Assembly (NCBI GenBank): GCA_013360565.1
Contig: JABWBI010000009.1
Span: 1-35,233 of the forward strand
From: Candidatus Sumerlaeia bacterium
Lineage (GTDB): Bacteria; Sumerlaeota; Sumerlaeia; JABWBI01
Length of the DNA stretch: 35,233 nucleotides
Reading direction: 5' to 3'
Of the stretch, positions 8,031 to 16,371 are shown in pieces (positions within the stretch are counted from its first letter, which is position 1; each line of letters opens with the position of its first letter). Made by a program: the position numbers and the translations under genes. The notes under the pieces were generated by a model. That model did no database searches and was not told the origin of the DNA. It saw only the letters and a program-made list of their open reading frames with translations.

Positions 8031-9251
8031 TCAGACCTCGAGGATGTGGGCTGCGGGGTTGACCCCAAAAGCATCGGGACTGAGGACCTCATCGACCTCG
8101 CGGAGAAACTTGCCGGACTCGTCGCGCTGGGCGAGATCCATGAGCTTGGGGGCCTTCATGCGCACTCCGTGCCGGTAGAGCGCGAGGACATGGGGGTGGA
8201 TCAGGTCGTCGTGCCTGATGCTGACCACGAGACCCACCTCGCCGGTGGTCAGGCGGACGAGGCTGCCCATGGGATAGACACCGACACACTCGATGAAGCG
8301 ATCGACGAAGAGAGGCTCGAAGTCCTTCCCGCGGAGGCTGTAGATGAGCGCCATCGCCCTGTAGGGCAGCTGCTCCTCCTTGTAGCACCGCTTCGAGGTG
8401 AGAGCGTCATAGACGTCGGCGACGGCAGTGATGCGGCCCCACTGCGTGATCTCTTCGCCCCGGAGACCGCGGGGATAGCCCGAGCCGTTGCAGCGCTCGT
8501 GGTGCTCGTGGGCGACGATGGGGATGTCACTGCGGTGCGGGAAGCTCTCCTGGAGGAACTCGACGCCGCGCGTCGTGTGAGTCTTCATGATCTCGAATTC
8601 GGCGGCGGTGAGCTTGCCGGGCTTGTTGAGAATCTCCGGGGGCACAAGCATCTTGCCGACGTCGTGGAGCAGAACCGACTCGCCGAAGCGCTGGAGCTCG
8701 TCGCGGTCGAGCCCGAGTGCCTTGCCGAGCGTGAGGGCGAAGACGGTCACATTGACGCTGTGGCTGAAGGTGTACTCGTCGAAGTTCATCAGCTTGGTCA
8801 GGCTCGCGAGCGCGTCGTCGTTGCGCATGCAGGAGTCGACGAGATCCTCGACGACCTCGCGGGTCTGCTCCTCGTGGAGCTGGCGCCCGGCACGGACGTC
8901 CGCGAAGATGTCGTGCATGGCGGTGACGGCGACTTTGTAGGCCTGCTTGGCGGCGGGGAGCTCTTCACGGAACTCGGCGTTGTAGGCCGACCGCATCTTG
9001 GGCTTGGGCGGTTCGAGAGCCGGCGGCGACCCGGGCTCGGGGGTCGCGACCGCCACCGCGACGCGGGAGTCGACGTCCGCGCCCCGGGCTGTGTCGATGT
9101 GGAGCTCCCGGACGAAGTACTTGCGCAGCTTCTCGATCTGGTCGCGGCTGGTGATCTGCTTCCGGAAAAAGGGCACCTCCAGCCAGCCGCGGTCGACTTT
9201 CTCCACGTACATTCCGACCCGGAGGTCATCGATGGTGATCTTTCGCAGCAT
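8031..9251 (-). CDS. HD-GYP cyclic-di-GMP phosphodiesterase with DUF3391 domain
   Basis: 406-residue protein predicted to hydrolyse c-di-GMP. The N-terminal DUF3391 domain (DLRVGMYV...RDQIEKLRKYFVRELHID, residues 1-53) is the usual partner of this HD-GYP subclass. A variable Pro-rich linker follows. The HD-GYP domain (about 150-330) keeps HSVNV, HDVGK (H197/D198), HTTRG, the HEHHE metal-binding block and GSGYPRGL, so it should be active. There is no receiver domain. The start is ATG 9251; the track's 9296 is a TTG extension without support. It is the first gene of a three-gene minus-strand operon with the GAF histidine kinase and the small membrane protein, and is divergent from sodA across 220 bases in which I see no convincing promoter. 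Confidence 0.93.
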   Translation of the reverse strand: MLRKITIDDLRVGMYVEKVDRGWLEVPFFRKQITSRDQIEKLRKYFVRELHIDTARGADVDSRVAVAVATPEPGSPPALEPPKPKMRSAYNAEFREELPAAKQAYKVAVTAMHDIFADVRAGRQLHEEQTREVVEDLVDSCMRNDDALASLTKLMNFDEYTFSHSVNVTVFALTLGKALGLDRDELQRFGESVLLHDVGKMLVPPEILNKPGKLTAAEFEIMKTHTTRGVEFLQESFPHRSDIPIVAHEHHERCNGSGYPRGLRGEEITQWGRITAVADVYDALTSKRCYKEEQLPYRAMALIYSLRGKDFEPLFVDRFIECVGVYPMGSLVRLTTGEVGLVVSIRHDDLIHPHVLALYRHGVRMKAPKLMDLAQRDESGKFLREVDEVLSPDAFGVNPAAHILEV

Positions 9252-9471
9252 GAGTGTCCGCGCGCGGGCCCTGAGAGGCCCGGTGCGCCCTCTCAACCGA
9301 TTGCATCGGCAAGACGGTCCGCCTTCTTGAGACGGGCGGCTGGTGAAAAGTCACGGAAAGTCAGCGCTCTGGCGGCGAGAGGCCGGGGAGGGCGTTCGCT
9401 CTTGACCCCGGTCCCCCGGGCCGCCCAATCTCGGAGGCCGAATCCGACTCAACACACGGGAGAACCGACCC

Positions 9472-10098
9472 ATGGCACACACGCTTCCGCCTCTTCCCTA
9501 TGCCGCCACCGCGCTCGAGCCGACGATCGACGCGCGGACCATGGAGATCCACCATGGCAAGCATCACAACGCCTACGTGACGAACCTGAACAACGCCATC
9601 GCGGGAAATGCCGCTCTGGAGGCCAAGTCCGTCGAGGCTCTCATCGCGGACTTGGCGGCCGTGCCCGAAAACATCCGTGGTGCGGTCCGGAACAACGGCG
9701 GGGGGCACGCCAATCATACGCTCTTCTGGCAGCTGATGAGCCCTGGCAAGGGCGGTGCACCTGCCGGGATCGCCGCGGACGCGATCAACAGCGCCTTCGG
9801 GAGCTTCGACAAATTCAAGGAGGAGTTCCAGAAGGCCGCGGTTGGGCGGTTCGGTTCGGGGTGGGCGTGGCTCGTCGTCGAGGGGGGCCAACTCGCCATC
9901 GGGTCCACCGCCAACCAGGACACCCCGCTGATGGGCAAAGCCGTGGCCGGACTCGGCGGGACGCCAATTCTTGCCCTCGATGTCTGGGAGCACGCTTACT
10001 ACTTGAACTACCAGAACCGTCGGCCGGACTATGTCGCCGCTTGGTGGAATGTCGTCAACTGGGACAAGGTCAACGAGCTCCTCGCCAAGGCGAAGTGA
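9472..10098 (+). CDS. sodA: Superoxide dismutase, Mn or cambialistic type
   Basis: 208-residue Fe/Mn-family superoxide dismutase converting superoxide to peroxide and oxygen. The four metal ligands are all visible: H27 (EIHHGKHH), H82 ([10 protein letters not shown]), D170 and H174 (DVWEHAYY). Gly77 next to the second ligand and Gln149 (TANQDTPL) match the manganese-type second sphere rather than the iron type, so I favour Mn or cambialistic use; metal choice cannot be proven from sequence. There is no signal peptide, so it is cytoplasmic. The ATG has GGGAG eight bases upstream. It is followed by an inverted repeat that may end transcription. Confidence 0.97.
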   Translation: MAHTLPPLPYAATALEPTIDARTMEIHHGKHHNAYVTNLNNAIAGNAALEAKSVEALIADLAAVPENIRGAVRNNGGGHANHTLFWQLMSPGKGGAPAGIAADAINSAFGSFDKFKEEFQKAAVGRFGSGWAWLVVEGGQLAIGSTANQDTPLMGKAVAGLGGTPILALDVWEHAYYLNYQNRRPDYVAAWWNVVNWDKVNELLAKAK

Positions 10099-10156
10099 GC
10101 TGAGCGAGCACCTGGAGACCGGCCGGGGGCCTTCCCTGGCTGATTTGCTCCATGCC

Positions 10157-10180
10157 GGGCTGTGAGGGACCTCATAGCCC
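10157..10180 (+). terminator. Inverted repeat downstream of sodA, possible terminator
   Basis: GGGCTGTGAG-GGAC-CTCATAGCCC forms a ten-base-pair stem (one G-U pair) with a four-base loop, 58 bases after the sodA stop and 60 before the next start. There is no T-run after it, so it is not a textbook intrinsic terminator. It could instead stabilise a transcript end. Confidence 0.4.
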
Positions 10181-10240
10181 GCAAGAGTGGCATCTGGCCC
10201 GATGCCACGGATTTTCCATGAGGATAGTGAGGATTTCGCG

Positions 10241-11020
10241 ATGACACTTCCCTTCAGGCTCGCCACGTCGCTGCTCATGGCGATGCCGATGCTCGTCTCC
10301 GGTGCCCCAGCGACGGCGGAGGAGTTCGCCGGGGCGATCGAGCGAGCTCACGGAATCGATGCCTGGCGCAGCCACCGCGCCGTCGAGGCCTCGATCGAGG
10401 TCATCTTCGGCGGCGAGACGCGTCTGCACGGCGTCATGACCTTTGAGACGCAGTCGATGCGTGTCCGCATCGATCAGCACAGCGGCACTCGGCTCGTCTT
10501 CGACGGTGACCGCGCCTGGGTGTCCCCGGGCACCGCGGACTTCGACTCGGCGAGGTTTCATCTGCTGACCTGGCCATACTTTCTCGCGGTGCCCTTCAAG
10601 CTCCGTGACCCGGGCACGCACATCGAGCTGAGCGGAGAGCGTGACCTGGGCGGCGTCCCTCACCCGACGGCTCGGCTGACGTTCGACCCCGGGGTGGGGG
10701 ATGCCCCCGATGACTGGTATCTTCTGTACCGCGATCCGGGCAGCGACCTGCTCCACGCGATGGCTTACATTGTGACATACTACGGCCGCCCGGCGGAGGG
10801 CGAGGAGGAGGTCCACGCCATCGTCTACGACGGCTGTGTGGACTTCGAGGGAGTCACCTTGTCGACCCGCTGGCGTTTCCACGACTGGAGCGAGGCCGAG
10901 GGGATCCGCGGCGACCCCATCGGCCATGTGCGGATCACACGTCTCCGCTTCGTCGATCCGCCGGCCGGATTCTTCGACCGGCCAGCGGACGCGCGCGAGG
11001 ACCCGCTTCCGGCGCGCTGA
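10241..11020 (+). CDS. Exported protein, DUF6503-like
   Basis: 259-residue protein with a Sec-type signal (MTLPFRLATSLLMAMPMLVSGAPATA). The mature part begins with an A-x-x-x-AHGIDAW-like segment and continues as beta-rich sequence with VFDGDRAWV, PYFLAVPFKLRD, GERDLGGVPHPTARLTF and a D-W-Y-L-L-Y-RD block. That series matches my memory of the DUF6503 family of exported, probably LolA-like beta-sheet proteins, whose function is unknown. I chose ATG 10241 over the longer track start at 10187 because it begins the signal peptide and has GAGG about eight bases upstream. It stands between sodA and gatB without tight spacing, so context says little. I assign no activity. Confidence 0.75.
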   Translation: MTLPFRLATSLLMAMPMLVSGAPATAEEFAGAIERAHGIDAWRSHRAVEASIEVIFGGETRLHGVMTFETQSMRVRIDQHSGTRLVFDGDRAWVSPGTADFDSARFHLLTWPYFLAVPFKLRDPGTHIELSGERDLGGVPHPTARLTFDPGVGDAPDDWYLLYRDPGSDLLHAMAYIVTYYGRPAEGEEEVHAIVYDGCVDFEGVTLSTRWRFHDWSEAEGIRGDPIGHVRITRLRFVDPPAGFFDRPADAREDPLPAR

Positions 11021-11088
11021 ACCTTGACATCGCCCGCGCGGGTCGCGGAGCATCGGCGGCTCACCCGCTGACGTGAGGCGTCGATCGC

Positions 11089-12528
11089 GTGGACACGGAA
11101 CTCATCCTCGGCTTCGAGATACACACCGAGCTCAAGACGGCGTCGAAGATCTTCTGCGGCTGCCCGACGGTCTTCGGCGCGCCGCCGAACACGCAGGTCT
11201 GTCCGGTGTGTCTCGGCCTGCCGGGGGTGCTCCCCGTCCTCAACGAGCGGGCGGTGGAGTTCGCGCTGCGGACGGCACTGGCCCTGGGGTGCGACATCCC
11301 CGGGCGGGCCACGTTCGACCGGAAGAACTACCACTACCCAGACCTGCCGAAGAACTACCAGATCAGCCAGAACTACCACCCCTTCGGCACCGGCGGGGCG
11401 GTGGAGATCACGCTGCGCGACGGGACAGCCAAGCGCATCCGGATCAACAACATCCACCTCGAGGAAGATGCCGGCAAACTCCTTCACTCGGAGGTCCCCG
11501 GTGCCGACTGGTCCGTGGTCGACCTCAACCGTGCGGGTGTCCCCCTGATCGAGATCGTCACGGAACCCGACTTCCGGACGCCCGAGGAGGCGCAGGTCTT
11601 CATGCAGACCATGCGGTCGATTCTGCGCTACATCGACGTCTCCGACTGCAAGATGCAGGAGGGCAGCCTGCGCTTCGAGGCCAACATCAGTGTCCGGCGC
11701 CGGGGCGACACTGCCCTGGGGCCGAAGGTGGAGATCAAGAACCTGAACTCCACCAAGACCGTCCTGCGGTGCATCGAGCACGAGTTCGAGCGCCAGACGG
11801 AGATGCTCGAGCGCGGCGAGCGGGTGGCGCAGGAGACGAGGCTCTGGGACGAGGTGAGGGGCTGCACTGTCGCGATGCGATCGAAGGAGTTCGCGAACGA
11901 CTACCGCTACTTCCCCGATCCGGATCTCGTGCCCGTGCTGATCACGGCGGAGATGCGTGAACGTGTGGCGGCGTCTCTGCCGGAGCTCCCGGCGCCGCGG
12001 CGGCGGCGATTCGCGGAGGAGTTCGGGTTGCCTGAGTACGACGCGGCAATCCTGACGGTCGACCGGGCCGTGGCCGACTACTTCGAGGAGGCCGTGAGGA
12101 TCTGCGGCAAGGCCAAGCCGGTTTCGAACATCATCATGACGGACGTCTTGGCTCATCTCAACGACCATGGCCTCGACATGGAGGATTTTCCCGTCCCGGC
12201 GCGCTCGCTCGCGGCGCTCATCGGGCTGATGGAGGAGGGTGTCATCTCGACCAAGATCGCCAAGACGGTCCTCCGGAGGATGATCGAGACGGGCAAGGAG
12301 CCCCGCCAGATCGTCGAAGAGGAGGGGCTGATTCAGATCAGTGACACGCCGGCACTCGAGGCCATTGTCGATCAGGTGATCGCGGCGAACGCCGCGGCCG
12401 CGGAGGAGTACCGCGCAGGGAAAGACAAGGCCAAAGGCCGGCTGGTCGGGGAAATCATGAAGGCGTCCAGGGGGAAAGCAAACCCCGCACTCGTCAACGA
12501 GTTGATCGACCGCAGACTGCGCGGCTGA
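11089..12528 (+). CDS. gatB: Aspartyl/glutamyl-tRNA amidotransferase subunit B
   Basis: 479-residue GatB, the subunit that binds mischarged Glu-tRNA(Gln) or Asp-tRNA(Asn) and activates its side chain for amidation by GatA-derived ammonia. The N-terminus (LILGFEIHTELKT), the zinc-binding block FCGCPTVFG...CPVCLGLPG, KNYHYPDLPKNYQIS, the acid-rich HLEEDAGK and EIVTEPDFRTPEEA, and the C-terminal YqeY-like helices are all standard, and the length is normal. The start is GTG 11089, placed by alignment to the family N-terminus, with GAGG about ten bases upstream. No gatA or gatC is in the window. It ends six bases from the convergent minus-strand gene. Confidence 0.97.
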   Translation: MDTELILGFEIHTELKTASKIFCGCPTVFGAPPNTQVCPVCLGLPGVLPVLNERAVEFALRTALALGCDIPGRATFDRKNYHYPDLPKNYQISQNYHPFGTGGAVEITLRDGTAKRIRINNIHLEEDAGKLLHSEVPGADWSVVDLNRAGVPLIEIVTEPDFRTPEEAQVFMQTMRSILRYIDVSDCKMQEGSLRFEANISVRRRGDTALGPKVEIKNLNSTKTVLRCIEHEFERQTEMLERGERVAQETRLWDEVRGCTVAMRSKEFANDYRYFPDPDLVPVLITAEMRERVAASLPELPAPRRRRFAEEFGLPEYDAAILTVDRAVADYFEEAVRICGKAKPVSNIIMTDVLAHLNDHGLDMEDFPVPARSLAALIGLMEEGVISTKIAKTVLRRMIETGKEPRQIVEEEGLIQISDTPALEAIVDQVIAANAAAAEEYRAGKDKAKGRLVGEIMKASRGKANPALVNELIDRRLRG

Positions 12529-12534
12529 GATCCC

Positions 12535-12966
12535 TCAGGGGGTGATCGAGTGATCGTCGGCGGCATAGGTCGGCGTGCCGTGATTGCCGACGCCGCAGCT
12601 CACCGGGTCCACCATGCTTCCGAGGCGGTAGGCCTCCCCGGTCTCGGGGCAGACGAGGGTTGAGGCCCTCGTCCCCAGGCGCTGGGCGATGTCGTTGACC
12701 GTGACACCGCTGCGCCCAGGGCCTCCCTGCGCGAGAACGGCGCGCTTGGCCTGCTCCATCGACGTCATCTGATTCCGGCACTGCTGGGCGAGGGCGTCGA
12801 TCTGAGCTCCGCTGCGGGTGCCGCCTCCTCCCGAGCGGGACAGTGAGTAGCGTGCATTCTGGGCCGAGTCGTACCCGAAGCGGACCAGCTTGCGGAAGCC
12901 AGGGCTGACAAACCAGAGTGCAACCAGAGCCACCACGACGACGCCAGCGATGATCTTGCCCTTCAT
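12535..12966 (-). CDS. Membrane-anchored protein with pilin-like CP...C..H tail
   Basis: 143-residue protein with one N-terminal helix (residues 4-21, KIIAGVVVVALVALWFV), a Gly/Ser linker and a small Cys-containing domain. Its tail, C63-R-N-Q-M...EQAK...C106-P-E-T-G-E-A-Y...C124...H129, follows the pattern C-x-N-x(4)-E-x-A-K ... CP-x-x-G-x-x-Y ... C ... H that I associate with the C-termini of pseudopilin-like proteins in Planctomycetes, Verrucomicrobia and related phyla. There is no prepilin-peptidase motif, so it is a plain membrane anchor. The start is ATG 12966, preceded by GGGGAGG. The gene near 30.5 kb has the same tail with identical 18-residue C-to-C spacing. Function unknown. Confidence 0.7.
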   Translation of the reverse strand: MKGKIIAGVVVVALVALWFVSPGFRKLVRFGYDSAQNARYSLSRSGGGGTRSGAQIDALAQQCRNQMTSMEQAKRAVLAQGGPGRSGVTVNDIAQRLGTRASTLVCPETGEAYRLGSMVDPVSCGVGNHGTPTYAADDHSITP

Positions 12967-13068
12967 TCTCGAAGATCCTCCCCTCGGATCAGACTCCATT
13001 GTCCTCGGCCGCGGCCTCCCGTCAACGCCGGAGATTCAAGCCTCTCATCAGGCAAGACGATACCCTCG

Positions 13069-13599
13069 GTGAGGGCCCGCGGGCCCTCCGGACTCACCGT
13101 GCGCCGTGCCACATTCATCCTCGCCCTCACGATTCCCGCCGCCGGCCTGGGGGCTGCAGCGGCGACGCTCACCCAGCGGATGCTCGCGGAATCGGCTCCC
13201 CAGCCCAAGGCGGCGACCGCGCCCCAGGGGCCCTCGCAGCCTCGCCCCGCGCAGGGACCGCAGTTTCCCCTGCCTTCAAGTCTGGAAGAGGGAGACCGGC
13301 TCTATCCCCTGGAAATTCAGCGCATCACACTCTCTCCAGCGTCCCGGTCCCGCTACCTCCAGCTCAGCATACTCATCAACTGTGGGCAGGATTCGACCGT
13401 GCATGAGGCGCTGACGGCCTCGCGGGGCGAGTCGCTGGTCCGGGCTCTTCAGGAGCAGCTCGGGGCCACGCGCAGCGAGGAGCTCCTGAGCCCCTCGCGG
13501 AGAATGGACCTCCGCGAGCGGATGATTCTCCTCTTCAACCGCGTCCTCCGAACCACTTCGATCAAAGACATCTACTACGAGACCTTCATCATCAGCTGA
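13069..13599 (+). CDS. FliL-like membrane protein
   Basis: 176 residues. A single N-terminal transmembrane helix (about residues 14-34) and a Pro/Ala/Gln-rich spacer lead to a domain of ~100 residues: YPLEIQRITL, RYLQLSILINC, SLVRALQEQLG, DLRERMILLFNRVL and IKDIYYETFIIS. This order (beta strand, long amphipathic helix, L/I-N-R-x-L, then V/I-x-x-I/V-Y-F/Y-x-x-F-x-I/V) is that of FliL, the flagellar stator-associated protein. No other flagellar gene is in the window, so it may be a FliL paralogue with another role. The start is uncertain: GTG 13069 is used, GTG 13099 is possible, and neither has a clear Shine-Dalgarno. It is divergent from the gene ending at 12966. Confidence 0.7.
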   Translation: MRARGPSGLTVRRATFILALTIPAAGLGAAAATLTQRMLAESAPQPKAATAPQGPSQPRPAQGPQFPLPSSLEEGDRLYPLEIQRITLSPASRSRYLQLSILINCGQDSTVHEALTASRGESLVRALQEQLGATRSEELLSPSRRMDLRERMILLFNRVLRTTSIKDIYYETFIIS

Positions 13600-13678
13600 A
13601 CGGGCAGCTCGAGCTTGACCTTCGCGCGGCCCTCTGGTCGCCTGGGGCCCCTTTTCCCTCTCAGACAAGGAGTTCCCC

Positions 13679-14230
13679 ATGACACAGAAGGGCGTCACCA
13701 TCTGGTTCACCGGCCTCAGCGGGGCCGGCAAGTCCACAATTGCTCATGTTCTCGCCAACCGGTTCCACGAAGCGGGGCTGAGGTTCGAGATCCTCGACGG
13801 CGATGTCGTCCGCACAAATCTTTCGAAGGGACTCGGCTTCTCCAAAGAGGACCGCGACACGAACATCCGGCGGATCGGCTTCGTCGCTCATCTGCTGACG
13901 CGCAATGGTGTGATCGTGATCTGCGCCGCCATCAGCCCTTACCGGGCCATCCGCGACGAGGTGCGCGAGATGATCGGCGACTTCGTGGAAGTCTACGCTG
14001 CCGCTCCGCTCGAGACGTGTGAGGAGCGGGACGTCAAGGGCCTCTACAAGAAGGCGCGCGCCGGCGAGCTCAAGGAGTTCACGGGCATCAGCGACCCGTA
14101 CGAGGAGCCACTCCACGCGGAGGTCGTCTGCCACACGGACAAGGAGACGCCGCAGCAGAGCGCGCAGAAGATCCTCAACAGACTCGTGGAGCTGGGCTAT
14201 CTGCCCCCGATCTTCCGCGGCGAGGACTGA
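13679..14230 (+). CDS. cysC: Adenylyl-sulfate kinase (APS kinase)
   Basis: 183-residue kinase that phosphorylates APS to PAPS, the sulfate donor for sulfotransferases. The P-loop is GLSGAGKST (about 12-20). It is followed by [20 protein letters not shown], the NIRRIGFVA helix, [10 protein letters not shown] and the APS-binding block [19 protein letters not shown], all typical of CysC. The start has AAGGAG six bases upstream. It opens a five-gene operon whose next member resembles a pAp phosphatase, which fits PAPS use. Caution: some capsule-locus CysC homologues act on other substrates, for example the cytidine diphosphoramidate kinase of Campylobacter, so the assigned substrate rests on sequence motifs only. 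No sulfate adenylyltransferase is in the window. Confidence 0.93.
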   Translation: MTQKGVTIWFTGLSGAGKSTIAHVLANRFHEAGLRFEILDGDVVRTNLSKGLGFSKEDRDTNIRRIGFVAHLLTRNGVIVICAAISPYRAIRDEVREMIGDFVEVYAAAPLETCEERDVKGLYKKARAGELKEFTGISDPYEEPLHAEVVCHTDKETPQQSAQKILNRLVELGYLPPIFRGED

Positions 14231-14242
14231 GCGCGGGCTCCG

Positions 14243-15106
14243 ATGGATCGCCTTGTCGACCTCCACATGCACTCGACGGCCTCGGATGGCACCCTGACGC
14301 CAGGCGAGGTTGTCGCAATGGCGCGCGAGGAGGGCTTGGCCGCCATTGCGCTGACGGATCACGACACCACTGCGGGCCTGCCCGAGGCCATTGCGGCGGG
14401 CCGGCGGCTGGGTGTCGAAGTCGTCCCCGGCATCGAGATCAGCGCGAAGCGCGAGCGAGGTACGCTTCACATCGTGGGGCTGTTCATCGATCCCGAGGAC
14501 GGGCGGCTCGAGGAGCGGTGTCAGGCGCTCCAGGCGGAGCGGGGGCGGCGGAACGAGAGGATCGTCTCGCGCCTGTGCGAACTGGGAATGCCGGTCACGC
14601 TCGATGAGGTCCGTGGCAAGAGTGGAGGGGGTGTCATCGGCCGGCCGCACTTTGCGGCTGTCATGGTCGAGAAGGGCTACGTCGCGACCCGGGAGGAGGC
14701 GTTCGACCGGTGGCTGGCCAAGGGCCAGCCGGCCTACTTCCCGAAGGCGCTCCTCGACCCTGCGGAGTCGATCGCGATGATCCACGATGCTGGGGGAGTG
14801 GCTGTCTGCGCTCATCCATCGCAGCTGAGATGCGCCGGCGAGCACGAGCTGGAGGGTGCGATCGCCGAGCTCCGGCATCATGGGCTCGATGCGATCGAGA
14901 CACAGTGGTCAACGGCCACGGCGGAGGAGATGGCGCTGACGGAGCGGGTCGCCGGGCGCCAGGGCTTGCTGCGATCGGGCGGTTCAGACTTCCACGGGGG
15001 CAACAAGCCGGACATCCGGATGGGCGTGGCCCGTGGCCAGATCCGGGTCACGGCCGACGTGCTCGAGGCACTGCGCCGGGCCGCCCGGCCACGCGCCCGC
15101 ACCTGA
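14243..15106 (+). CDS. PHP-domain phosphatase, 3',5'-nucleoside bisphosphate phosphatase-like
   Basis: 287-residue metal-dependent phosphoesterase of the PHP family, TrpH/YciV subgroup. Metal-binding motifs in order are DLHMHSTASDG (7-17), LTDHDTT, GIEIS, GRPHFA, CAHPSQ and GSDFHG. Characterised relatives remove the 3' phosphate from pAp and act on short RNA 5' ends. It starts 12 bases after the cysC stop, and pAp is the by-product of PAPS-dependent sulfation, so a recycling role is a reasonable inference. It is of usual length with all six motifs intact and no signal peptide. Confidence 0.9.
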   Translation: MDRLVDLHMHSTASDGTLTPGEVVAMAREEGLAAIALTDHDTTAGLPEAIAAGRRLGVEVVPGIEISAKRERGTLHIVGLFIDPEDGRLEERCQALQAERGRRNERIVSRLCELGMPVTLDEVRGKSGGGVIGRPHFAAVMVEKGYVATREEAFDRWLAKGQPAYFPKALLDPAESIAMIHDAGGVAVCAHPSQLRCAGEHELEGAIAELRHHGLDAIETQWSTATAEEMALTERVAGRQGLLRSGGSDFHGGNKPDIRMGVARGQIRVTADVLEALRRAARPRART

Positions 15107-15109
15107 GGC

Positions 15110-16369
15110 ATGACCTGCCCCGCCGCCCCCACGCTGATGATCGTGACCGACGCGATCCGGGGCGACTACCTGAACCCGGACGACGCGCCTTTCCTGTGCG
15201 GGCTGCGGGAGACCTGCTCTCACGCGCGGCGCCTGCGGCCGAACTTCGGCTTCTGTGAGCGGTCGGAGATGTTCACGGGGACGCGTCCCGACGTGAACGG
15301 GTATTTCTGCGCCATCACGCTGGGCGAAGGCTCGGACTTTGCGCGATGGGACACCACGCTCTGGCGCCTGCTCGACTGGGACACCGCGTTTGGGCGCCGA
15401 TGCATCCGGCGTGCCATGCGCGAGTGGTTCCGCCGCGTCCGCGGCATCTCGCAGCCGATCTACGAGATCCCCGTGCGGCTCCTCCCGAAGGTGGTCCTGA
15501 CGGAGGATCGCTTCGATTTTCACGACGATCTGGGCCGCTTCAGCGTCGAGACGCTCTTCGACGTCCTGGCCCGCGAGGGGCGGACGACCTTCTTCGACGC
15601 CTTCCCTTCACTCCGCACACCGGCGCACTGGGACCACGAACGCGTGGAGATCATTCTGCGCGGATTCGACACTCCGAGCGATTACTACCCGATGTACCTC
15701 GGCAAGGGTGATCACATCGGCCATCTCCACGGTCCGCGAAGCCCCGAGCGGCGCGAGATGGTCCGGGCGGTCGACGGTGAGGTCGAGCAGATCCTCACAC
15801 GCTTCCGCGAGAAATGGCCCGAGGGGTGCTTTGTCATCTTCGGCGATCACGGGATGGTCGACGTCGAGCGCACGCTGTCGGTGATGCCCCTGCTGCGGCG
15901 CGCGGCGCGCGGTGCCGGGCTTCGCCCAGGGCGCGATTTCGAGGTCTGGCTCGACTCGACACTCGTGAGGCTCTGGTTCCGCCGGGAGCGAGCACGCGAG
16001 GCGCTGACACGCTGGATCTCCGCGGACGAGGAGATGAACCGCCGCGGCCAAGTCCTGACGCCTGAGCGCTGCCGCGAGCTCCACGTGCCCCCGCCGGGTG
16101 GAGCGTACGGCGATCTCTATTGGCTCGCGCATCCGGGGGTGCTTCTCTGGCCTGATCACTTTCACCACCACGTGAAGTACCGTGGAATGCACGGCTACGA
16201 GACGCACCACGACGGCCAGAAGGGCTACGCCATCTGGCACGACCCGCGGCGTCCCCGCATTCTCCTCGATGAGATCGAGGGAATTGACATCTGCCCGCTG
16301 ATCGCGAGTCTTCTCGATGTGCCCGCTCCCGCTCAGTGCCAGGGCACCGATCCCGGCCTGCGCGGCTGA
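15110..16369 (+). CDS. Alkaline-phosphatase-superfamily phosphodiesterase
   Basis: 419-residue protein of the type I phosphodiesterase/nucleotide pyrophosphatase group (PF01663-like). The metal ligands appear as VTDAIRGDYL (D14), a nucleophile region FCERSEMFTGTRP, GDHIGHLHGP, FGDHGM and a late GMHGYETHH histidine. The sulfatase signature C/S-x-P-x-R is absent, so it would not be matured by a formylglycine-generating enzyme. There is no signal peptide or membrane helix, so it is probably cytoplasmic. It starts four bases after the phosphatase stop (TGAGGCATG) and ends three bases before the glycosyltransferase. The substrate is unknown; in this context it may hydrolyse a nucleotide sugar or transfer a phospho-group on a glycan. 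Confidence 0.83.
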   Translation: MTCPAAPTLMIVTDAIRGDYLNPDDAPFLCGLRETCSHARRLRPNFGFCERSEMFTGTRPDVNGYFCAITLGEGSDFARWDTTLWRLLDWDTAFGRRCIRRAMREWFRRVRGISQPIYEIPVRLLPKVVLTEDRFDFHDDLGRFSVETLFDVLAREGRTTFFDAFPSLRTPAHWDHERVEIILRGFDTPSDYYPMYLGKGDHIGHLHGPRSPERREMVRAVDGEVEQILTRFREKWPEGCFVIFGDHGMVDVERTLSVMPLLRRAARGAGLRPGRDFEVWLDSTLVRLWFRRERAREALTRWISADEEMNRRGQVLTPERCRELHVPPPGGAYGDLYWLAHPGVLLWPDHFHHHVKYRGMHGYETHHDGQKGYAIWHDPRRPRILLDEIEGIDICPLIASLLDVPAPAQCQGTDPGLRG

Positions 16370-16371
16370 CC

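Noticed and set aside
8046-10103. 685-residue plus-strand ORF
   Set aside because: Antisense of the HD-GYP gene running into sodA in another frame; both real genes have complete motifs.
15110-16369. Idea that the phosphodiesterase is a sulfatase matured by the nearby FGE domain
   Set aside because: It lacks the C/S-x-P-x-R sulfatase signature, and the FGE domain itself lacks an active-site cysteine.
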